From: Flavobacteriales bacterium
Lineage (GTDB): Bacteria > Bacteroidota > Bacteroidia > Flavobacteriales_E > Vicingaceae
Assembly (NCBI GenBank): GCA_003487525.1
Contig: DNDT01000426.1
Coordinates: 1-13,162, forward strand
Length of the DNA: 13,162 nt
Reading direction: 5' to 3'
The notes below the pieces were generated by a model that was not told where the DNA came from, made no database searches, and worked only from the letters and a program-made list of their open reading frames with translations. Made by a program: the position numbers and the translations under genes. This document shows, one piece after another, positions 7,600 to 13,162 of the stretch (position 1 is the first letter of the stretch; each line of letters starts with the position of its first letter).

Positions 7600-8438
7600 A
7601 AAGTTCGTTGATAAATATTAACGGGCAACTATTGCCTGAGGAGAAAACAGGTTTATCCATTCAAAACAGGGCCTTTAAATTCGGAGATTCGGTCTTTGAA
7701 AGCATACGTGTGTCAAAAGGAAGAGCCCTGTTTTTGGAAGATCATTTTAGCAGAATTTCGAAAGGAATGAAAGAGCTGAAATTCGTTCCGTCCTTTCAAT
7801 GGGATATTTCCGGATTTAGAAAAGAGATTCTTAAAACCATCGAAAGCAACAGCGTTAAAAACGGAGGTCGGGTTCGCTATACCGCCTTTCGCAAAGGTGA
7901 AGGTTATTACACGCCCAAATCGAGGGAAATGGCTTTTACCATTGAAGCATACCAGTTGGAACAGGATCAATACGAATTAAACAGTGTTGGTCAGAAAATA
8001 ACCATCTTTAGGGACTTTAAGCTTCAGAACAACCGGTTATCACCCTATAAAACGAACAACTGCCTGCCCTATATCATGGCCGGTATGTACGCCCAGGAAG
8101 AGGGTTTTGATGAAGTGTTATTGCTGAACGACGCCGGCAATATCTGTGAGGCGACCAGTTCAAATGTTTTTCTTTTGATCAATGGGATCCTTTACACACC
8201 TTCCATATCTGAAGGGTGCACTGCCGGTGTGATGAGGAAAAAAATCATACAGCTCGCCCGAAAAATGAACATTGCGGTGCTCGAATCCAGTCTGAGTCCA
8301 AGTTTATTGGAGGATGCAGACGAAGTTTTCTTTACCAACGCGATAGTTGGTTTAAAATGGGCTGCAGCCTGGGAAAAGAAGCGCTATTTTCACAAAATAT
8401 CAGCCAGGCTCACCGGTGCTTTGAACGAAATAATTTAA
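7596..8438 (+). CDS. Class IV PLP-dependent aminotransferase (PabC/IlvE-like)
   Basis: The 280-residue protein belongs to fold-type IV PLP enzymes, which include branched-chain aminotransferase, D-amino acid aminotransferase and 4-amino-4-deoxychorismate lyase (PabC). The N-terminal part has NRAFKFGDSVFESIRV (24-39). The PLP lysine is Lys152 in SPYKTNNCLPYI, the cofactor-binding Glu184 sits in CEATSSNVF, and GCTAGVMR (207-214) is the conserved phosphate-binding turn. Its length fits PabC or D-amino acid aminotransferase (about 270-285) somewhat better than branched-chain enzymes (about 300-355). No folate or branched-chain gene lies nearby, so substrate is undecided. It is the last gene of the topoisomerase operon, starts inside the HAD stop (ATGA), and its stop overlaps by 4 bases the end of the convergent cyclase-like gene. 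Confidence 0.87.
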   Translation: MKSSLININGQLLPEEKTGLSIQNRAFKFGDSVFESIRVSKGRALFLEDHFSRISKGMKELKFVPSFQWDISGFRKEILKTIESNSVKNGGRVRYTAFRKGEGYYTPKSREMAFTIEAYQLEQDQYELNSVGQKITIFRDFKLQNNRLSPYKTNNCLPYIMAGMYAQEEGFDEVLLLNDAGNICEATSSNVFLLINGILYTPSISEGCTAGVMRKKIIQLARKMNIAVLESSLSPSLLEDADEVFFTNAIVGLKWAAAWEKKRYFHKISARLTGALNEII

Positions 8439-9364
8439 CCGATCCCCGAGGTATTCAAGTTTCCTATGGTAAAGGCAATCCAGGTCTTTTGACCGGGATC
8501 TTCATCCTGACCAAGTCCTCCCAGGTATTGCATGTGCACGTTATAAATGGAAAGGGGGCTCGATTTAACATAGATTTTACCAATTTTTTGAACATCCATC
8601 CCAATGATACTTCGTTTGGTGTCGAAATCCATTTCCTTAGGAAACATCGAATCCACACCCGGAATAATTTTATATCCCTCAAATTCTTTTATTCTCTGTA
8701 TTTCGCTCAGTGACAGGATTTGAAGGTTTTCGAGCCCGCTCATATTTAGCATGTACCAGTTGAAGGTATTCTCGTCAATCAAAAACCGATTCAGGTTATC
8801 CTTGCTCAATATCCTGTTGCAGTTTATGATACAAGGTCCGTAGAAATTCTCGTCAAATTTGAATACCTGATCGTGGGTCAGTGCGTATCTTAAACTCAGT
8901 GGACCGATAAGGTTCCGCAACTTGGGATAGAACTGAAAGGAATTGTAATACCGAACAAAGAGTTCAAAATTGATGGCGAAAATGACCGCATGAAGAGGTG
9001 TGTCAAAAATCTGAAAGCCTCCGTCACCGGCATCGATGAAACGTTCTTTAAATTCTTCTTTTTTGAACTTTTGAAAAACGAATCCGGATTTTTTCAAACA
9101 AAGAGCTGAAGCTTCGTTGTAAATTAATTTGAACAAAAATGGAATCAACGATTGCTCCATGGAGTTGTACTGACTGTATTGATAGACATCTATGCCCAGT
9201 ACGGATTTATCTCCAAAGTCGTCAAACTTTGTTGTTTCTTTCAGATGAACAGCGAGGTCATCGCTATCGGGAACTTCTGCTTTCTTACTGTATAATGCTC
9301 TTACATCATCCTGATCCAGTATTTCCAGCAACTCCTTGTATGAGAATTTCTGAATGTCTTTCAT
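8435..9364 (-). CDS. Degenerate class III nucleotide cyclase-like protein, last gene of the ccm operon
   Basis: This 309-residue soluble protein has no signal peptide or membrane segment and no function I can name. Its middle (about 54-205) follows the order of a class III adenylyl/guanylyl cyclase domain. VLGIDVYQYSQY (56-66) resembles the first metal-Asp strand (Asp59). DAGDGGFQIFDTPLHAVIFA (111-130) resembles the second metal-Asp hairpin (Asp114) with the helix behind it. LRYALTHDQVF then YGPCIINCNRIL (175-186) resemble the strand and G-x-x-V-N-x-x-x-R motif (Arg184 kept). The base-selecting Lys/Glu position before the second Asp is Ile110, and the ribose Asn position is Ile180, so activity is doubtful. 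A C-terminal part (about 215-309) is unrecognised. Its ATG overlaps the ccmF stop (ATGA), so it is co-translated with cytochrome c maturation genes. The domain assignment is by eye. Confidence 0.62.
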   Translation of the reverse strand: MKDIQKFSYKELLEILDQDDVRALYSKKAEVPDSDDLAVHLKETTKFDDFGDKSVLGIDVYQYSQYNSMEQSLIPFLFKLIYNEASALCLKKSGFVFQKFKKEEFKERFIDAGDGGFQIFDTPLHAVIFAINFELFVRYYNSFQFYPKLRNLIGPLSLRYALTHDQVFKFDENFYGPCIINCNRILSKDNLNRFLIDENTFNWYMLNMSGLENLQILSLSEIQRIKEFEGYKIIPGVDSMFPKEMDFDTKRSIIGMDVQKIGKIYVKSSPLSIYNVHMQYLGGLGQDEDPGQKTWIAFTIGNLNTSGIG

Positions 9365-11778
9365 AATTTGATTTGATTTGAAAGCCTGTTATAAACAGCC
9401 AAAACTATCCCAAATATCATGATGATACAACCAATCCACAAAACATTGATGAAAGGAAAGATTACGGCTTTCATGATGATAAAATCTTCTTTTTTGTTTT
9501 TGTCTTTTTCATAAATGAGATTCAGTTTCCCGGCCTCCGGATCAATGCTTGTTAGAGAAAACCGTATTCCCAAATCTTCATCTTGATCCTTGATGTGATA
9601 CAACCTGTTTTCCCTTATGACGAGGATTGGTTCCAGCGTCGATTTGACTCCATGCATGTTGTCTATCTCCAGAATGGCTTTGACGGCAATATCCGTTTCG
9701 GACAATTTGTGCTTTTCATAGTCCACATCCCTGGATACACCTTTGAGAACCATCAAATAGGGAGCAACGATGCCTGTGTCGCCTTTTGACAGGATAAAGG
9801 TATCCAGGACCTGATAATCCTCCTTTTTTTCTCCGGTTAAATCGTCTTGATTTACATACGAAACATAGGTAAAGAGGTCCCTGTTCCAAAAATGCTTGGT
9901 ATCCGGTTCAGGTACATTGCCCATCATTTTATTAAGCTGAATGCGCGGATATAGGCTAAATTCATTTACCTGGCCGTTGGACTTTTCAATGTATCTGACT
10001 TCGTACATCATGTTGACACCCGAGCGTTGTTTTCCGGAATAGCTTACCAAATATGGCCCCATGGGAAGGGTATCTTTTTCATAAAGCAGTATGTTATCCA
10101 GGTTGGCATTGCTTTTCTCTCCTTTCATGCGAATATCTATTCCGGACGTATTTACGGAAATGTTTTGCTGAAGCCCGGCGGACAGGAGTGCACCTAAAAG
10201 AATCAAAGCAAATCCAACATGCGATATGGATGCGCCGGCATTTTTTATTTTGCCTTTCAAAACGTTAAAAAAGAAGGCGGTATTGGAGGTTACCGCCAGA
10301 ACGGATGCAAAAAGCAGCACAATTAAAATCACATTTTGCATTTTCAAGGCTATGGCGATTAAAACCGTTACCAAAGGAGAAAGGGCGATACTCAACCAAA
10401 TGTTTTTGAGGAATGATTCACTTGTTGTCTTCTTATATTTTAAAAATTGGGCCAGGGCCATCATCAATGCCACGACTATTGAAAACGGGATTTGCCATGA
10501 ATTGTAATGTTCGATGGCATTTATCGGCGGGGCCAGGCTCGTTCCGAAAATCGCATTGACAACGGGTATGGAGGTTGTAAAAGTGATTTGAAAAGCCGCT
10601 ATTACGATCACCAATGAACCAATAAACATCCAGAATTCCCTGCTTAAGAATGCTTCCTCTTCTTTGCTCTTTGGGATTTCCCTGAATCGATGGAACAGCA
10701 TCCAGACTGACAAACCAATAAATAAGAACAAGAACAAAATGAGTTGACCCGGCATTCCGTCGGCAAACGAATGAACGGACGTTTTGCCCAATATGCCGCT
10801 TCTGGTGAGGTACGTGGAATACAAAATCAAAATAAAGGTCAGTAAGGTTAAGGCATAGGTAGTAATCAGTGAAGTTGGTTTCTCATTTTTATTTCGATTG
10901 ATCAGCATTAAATGACCGGCCGCCACCAAAAACAACCAGGGTACAAGCGAAGCGTTTTCTACCGGATCCCATGCCCAAAACCCCCCAAAACTAAGCGCTT
11001 CATAGGCCCAGGCGCCACCCATCAAAACACCGGTTCCCAACACCATAATTCCTCCAAAAGTCCAGGGCAAAACCGGATTTAACCATTCGATATAGGATTT
11101 TTTCCACAAAGAGGCGATTGCATAACTAAACGGAACCAGGGTAGAAGCAAAGCCTAAAAACAAGGTGGGCGGATGAATGGTCATCCAATAATTTTGCAGC
11201 AGTGGATTCAGTCCGGTACCCTCTATCATGGAGGAGTAATTGGGGTTTTGAAAAAGGGGTATGTTCATCATGTCCACATTTTCCCGGAGGAGTAAAAAAG
11301 GATTGCTGCCTATTTTAATCCCCAATACATAAACTCCCAGTAGCATGGACCCCAACATAACCTGAACAACGGCAAAAACAGTCATGACAGAATTTTCCCA
11401 ATTTCGGGCCGTCCGTATTAAAACGTTTCCAATGACAGCATGCCAGAATAACCAGAGCAGAAAACTTCCTTCCTGCCCTTCCCAAAAGCAGGACAGCATG
11501 TATCGAAGAGGCAGATCCGTAGAAGAATGCTGATATGCGTAATTGTACTCGAAGTAATGGTTAAATATGATGTAAAACAGACTAAGGGCAATACCGGCGA
11601 TCGAAATGGAATGCAGTCTGAAAAACCAGCGCCCCATTTTTTTCCATGATTCATCTTCGTGCTTTTCTCCCAGAAAGTAACTGATACCCGAGAAAAGAGC
11701 AAAGCCAAAGGCAAATACGACAAAGGCATTTCCAATTATTCCCGGTGTGAGGTGTTCACCTATGTATTCGATTTCCAT
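9361..11778 (-). CDS. ccmF: Cytochrome c maturation heme lyase CcmF
   Basis: The 805-residue multi-pass inner-membrane protein takes heme from holo-CcmE and attaches it to apocytochrome c on the periplasmic side. The tryptophan-rich WWD signature GGFWAWDPVENASLVPW spans 265-281. Conserved histidines are visible at His202 (in TIHPPTLFLGF), His289 (AAGHLML), His336 (KTSVHSF) and His520 (ISHVGF), matching the four conserved His of the family that bind the two hemes. It is longer than E. coli CcmF (about 650). The difference lies mostly in a soluble, presumably periplasmic, domain of about 230 residues (540-770) before the last membrane segment (about 772-795). It starts 8 bases after ccmE and overlaps the cyclase-like gene by ATGA. 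The ATG is supported by the family-like N-terminus with a first membrane segment at 13-35. Confidence 0.95.
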   Translation of the reverse strand: MEIEYIGEHLTPGIIGNAFVVFAFGFALFSGISYFLGEKHEDESWKKMGRWFFRLHSISIAGIALSLFYIIFNHYFEYNYAYQHSSTDLPLRYMLSCFWEGQEGSFLLWLFWHAVIGNVLIRTARNWENSVMTVFAVVQVMLGSMLLGVYVLGIKIGSNPFLLLRENVDMMNIPLFQNPNYSSMIEGTGLNPLLQNYWMTIHPPTLFLGFASTLVPFSYAIASLWKKSYIEWLNPVLPWTFGGIMVLGTGVLMGGAWAYEALSFGGFWAWDPVENASLVPWLFLVAAGHLMLINRNKNEKPTSLITTYALTLLTFILILYSTYLTRSGILGKTSVHSFADGMPGQLILFLFLFIGLSVWMLFHRFREIPKSKEEEAFLSREFWMFIGSLVIVIAAFQITFTTSIPVVNAIFGTSLAPPINAIEHYNSWQIPFSIVVALMMALAQFLKYKKTTSESFLKNIWLSIALSPLVTVLIAIALKMQNVILIVLLFASVLAVTSNTAFFFNVLKGKIKNAGASISHVGFALILLGALLSAGLQQNISVNTSGIDIRMKGEKSNANLDNILLYEKDTLPMGPYLVSYSGKQRSGVNMMYEVRYIEKSNGQVNEFSLYPRIQLNKMMGNVPEPDTKHFWNRDLFTYVSYVNQDDLTGEKKEDYQVLDTFILSKGDTGIVAPYLMVLKGVSRDVDYEKHKLSETDIAVKAILEIDNMHGVKSTLEPILVIRENRLYHIKDQDEDLGIRFSLTSIDPEAGKLNLIYEKDKNKKEDFIIMKAVIFPFINVLWIGCIIMIFGIVLAVYNRLSNQIKL

Positions 11779-11786
11779 AAGGCTGT

Positions 11787-12188
11787 TCAGCTTTCAGAAA
11801 CCGCTTTTACCTCAACATTATTGCCATTGTTGTATTTCGAAGGGCATTTCATTAAAATTTTGGAAGCGATAAATCCATCGTCCTGATACTTACCGGTAAT
11901 TACAACCTGATCCGAACGTTCAAAATCCTGTGGCTTGCTCCCGATAAATCTGACTTCTTCTTCCAGACCGGTGCCATCAATGAGGTAAAAAGAAAAATAC
12001 GGACTGGTCTCCGGATCGTAGGACATTTCTTTTTCGAGATTAAGCTTGCCTACGACCATAAACTCCATGTCCGGATTCTCCGAAGCCTCTTTGAAATTTG
12101 AATAAGTGGAAGAATCGGAAATGGTGCTGATTATTACCCCGATAGTGACTGCAATGATGACGATTCCGAATATGTGAAGTTTTTTCAT
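11787..12188 (-). CDS. ccmE: Periplasmic heme chaperone CcmE, cysteine-type (CxxxY)
   Basis: The 133-residue protein has one N-terminal membrane anchor (about 5-22) and an OB-fold-like periplasmic domain (MEFMVVGKLN, SFYLIDGTGLEEEVRFIGSKP, VVITGKYQDDGFIASKIL). This is the CcmE pattern. In classical CcmE a His in HxxxY binds heme covalently; here the same place reads LMKCPSKYNN, so the residue is Cys115 with Tyr119 (CxxxY). Cysteine-type CcmE has been described in archaea and some bacteria including Desulfovibrio, as part of a variant System I. I checked the codons: TGC at 11846-11844 and TAC at 11834-11832. CcmE receives heme at CcmC and delivers it to CcmF, both encoded here. Its start overlaps the ccmD stop (ATGA). 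Confidence 0.9.
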   Translation of the reverse strand: MKKLHIFGIVIIAVTIGVIISTISDSSTYSNFKEASENPDMEFMVVGKLNLEKEMSYDPETSPYFSFYLIDGTGLEEEVRFIGSKPQDFERSDQVVITGKYQDDGFIASKILMKCPSKYNNGNNVEVKAVSES

Positions 12189-12400
12189 TTCGCGTTTATT
12201 TCTTTTTCCAGTTTTTTCAATTTATTGTCGAGGTAAAACAGGAATGAGTACAATCCCATTACAATAATTCCGATTACCACAACCACAACATAAATTTTAC
12301 CATTTTCCATTAACCTGTCGGCCAATTCAACTTCTTGTGCAGTGATCATCAAGGGAGCGGTCAGTGCAGTAATCAGTGATAAGAGTTTCATATTTTTCAT
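12185..12400 (-). CDS. ccmD: Small CcmD-family membrane protein
   Basis: The 71-residue product has an N-terminal hydrophobic stretch (about 5-20) that could be a signal peptide ending near ITA/QEV. A central transmembrane helix (about 35-56, IYVVVVVIGIIVMGLYSFLF) follows, then a charged helical tail DNKLKKLEKEINAK. CcmD proteins are small single-span proteins that help release holo-CcmE from CcmC/CcmAB. This sequence fits the Bacteroidota CcmD-like type by size, topology and position between ccmC and ccmE. Sequence identity to proteobacterial CcmD is not evident. ATGA overlaps on both sides show translational coupling. A second ATG at codon 4 is an alternative start. Confidence 0.8.
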   Translation of the reverse strand: MKNMKLLSLITALTAPLMITAQEVELADRLMENGKIYVVVVVIGIIVMGLYSFLFYLDNKLKKLEKEINAK

Positions 12401-13083
12401 AAATCAAATGTTTTCTTGTTAACCCTGGCCAGGCGAAGCTTAATCCGATAAATCCAATAACCCGTGAGCAGCCATCCAATGACAGCCGGGTAAAAAACCA
12501 TGCGCATCTGACTGTCCAGATCGTACTGATTAAATCCGGGATTTCCTCCTTTGCCCGGATGAAGCGAATCCGTCAGCCTCGGTAAAATGCCGATGAATAC
12601 AATCATCAGCACAAAGGCAAATATGCTGTACACTGCCGTAAATCGTGCCTTTTTCAGCTCATCGTCAATGGAGTTCTTAAGAATTACATAGGCCGTATAG
12701 GTCAATATAGTTATGGCAGCACCATTCAACTGAACATCGTTTGTCCAGAAATCTCCCCAGGTGAACCGGGCCCAGATCATGCCCGTGCAAATGCCCAATA
12801 ATCCAAAAGCCAAGCCTGTATTTACCGCTTCCGAAGCTGCTTCATGGTAATTGATATCGGATGTAGCCAAGTATTTTATTGAGTAAACAAAGGACAGAAG
12901 AAACAGAAAAATCATTGTCCACCACATTGGAACATGGAAGTACAAATTGCGAATTGTTTCGTGAAGTATTGGGAGTCGCGGTACGCCCGAGAGAAGACCA
13001 AAAATAACGGTATACATCACCAGAATTGCGGTTAATGCCTTCCACCAAATGCCTTTCAAATCTTGATTGTTTAGTACCGCCAA
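12397..13083 (-). CDS. ccmC: Heme handling membrane protein CcmC
   Basis: The 228-residue inner-membrane protein has about six membrane segments and loads heme onto CcmE. The two conserved axial histidines are visible: His50 in YFHVPMWW and His175 in DSLHPGKGG. The tryptophan-rich loop reads WGDFWTNDVQLNG (109-121), a modified WWD motif in which the third Trp is Asn115 and the usual Arg of DARL is Gln. There is no ATG at the front. The frame starts with TTG at 13083, giving 13 bases of overlap with ccmB; a second TTG at 13059 (codon 9) would start just after the ccmB stop. The first ATG (codon 23) would remove part of the first membrane segment. The gene ends in an ATGA overlap with ccmD. Confidence 0.92.
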   Translation of the reverse strand: MAVLNNQDLKGIWWKALTAILVMYTVIFGLLSGVPRLPILHETIRNLYFHVPMWWTMIFLFLLSFVYSIKYLATSDINYHEAASEAVNTGLAFGLLGICTGMIWARFTWGDFWTNDVQLNGAAITILTYTAYVILKNSIDDELKKARFTAVYSIFAFVLMIVFIGILPRLTDSLHPGKGGNPGFNQYDLDSQMRMVFYPAVIGWLLTGYWIYRIKLRLARVNKKTFDL

Positions 13084-13162
13084 AGGTAAGGAAATAATAT
13101 AACTGACAGGACTGCCGTAAGGGCATTGAGAAGCACCAATACCAGCAAATGAGGCACGATAT
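13071..13162 (-). CDS. ccmB: Heme exporter subunit CcmB, C-terminal fragment
   Basis: Read on the minus strand from 13160, the frame gives about 29 residues ending at a TAA at 13073-13071. They are a hydrophobic helix (VLVLLNALTAVLSVIL) followed by FPYLWRY. A last membrane helix ending LFPYLWR is the typical C-terminus of CcmB, the membrane subunit of the CcmAB ABC transporter. The position directly ahead of ccmC fits the standard ccmABC order. Most of the gene lies beyond the window. The fragment is short, but the terminal motif and the context agree. Confidence 0.8.
   Translation of the reverse strand, partial: IVPHLLVLVLLNALTAVLSVILFPYLWRY

Noticed and set aside
8216..8713. 165-codon plus-strand open frame across the operon junction.
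   Set aside because: It overlaps out of frame the aminotransferase end and the antisense of the cyclase-like gene, both with clear protein character. Its composition is not protein-like.
12842..13126. 94-codon minus-strand frame at the right edge.
   Set aside because: It is out of frame with both ccmB (which ends LFPYLWRY) and ccmC, which account for this DNA.

Overview
The window looks like a chromosomal, housekeeping-type stretch from a member of the Bacteroidota, probably a Cytophagales-like lineage. The clues are a transketolase encoded as a separate N-terminal subunit, a Bacteroidota-type -7 promoter element (TAnnTTTG) in front of ychF, the general lack of Shine-Dalgarno sequences, moderate GC, and a cytochrome c maturation (Ccm) cluster with a short CcmD-family protein and a long CcmF. 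No rRNA, tRNA, CRISPR array, insertion sequence or phage gene was seen. The lineage is inferred from these traits; no database was searched.

Layout. Positions 1-194 hold the start of a transketolase N-terminal subunit on the minus strand, diverging from ychF (350-1447, plus). A 433-base gap without a convincing gene follows and ends in a hairpin just before parE. From 1881 to 8438 five plus-strand genes are packed as one probable operon: parE, parC (topoisomerase IV), a rhomboid intramembrane protease, a GmhB/histidinol-phosphatase-like HAD phosphatase, and a class IV PLP aminotransferase. Gaps are 3 and 5 bases, then two ATGA overlaps. From 13162 down to 8435 the minus strand carries a second tightly coupled operon: ccmB (only its end), ccmC, ccmD-like, ccmE, ccmF, and a last gene whose product resembles a degenerate class III nucleotide cyclase domain. 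The two operons meet tail to tail with a 4-base overlap and no visible terminator between them.

How the genes work together. CcmB and CcmC act in moving heme and loading it onto CcmE, CcmD supports CcmC/CcmE, and CcmF attaches heme to apocytochrome c in the periplasm. The CcmE here has cysteine where classical CcmE has its heme-binding histidine (CxxxY instead of HxxxY), so this is a variant System I. ParE and ParC together form the decatenating topoisomerase IV. The three genes behind them have no obvious functional tie to it.

The points most worth following are the cyclase-like gene fused translationally to the ccm operon, the cysteine-type CcmE, and a C-terminal QMTLF peptide on ParC that resembles a sliding-clamp binding motif.
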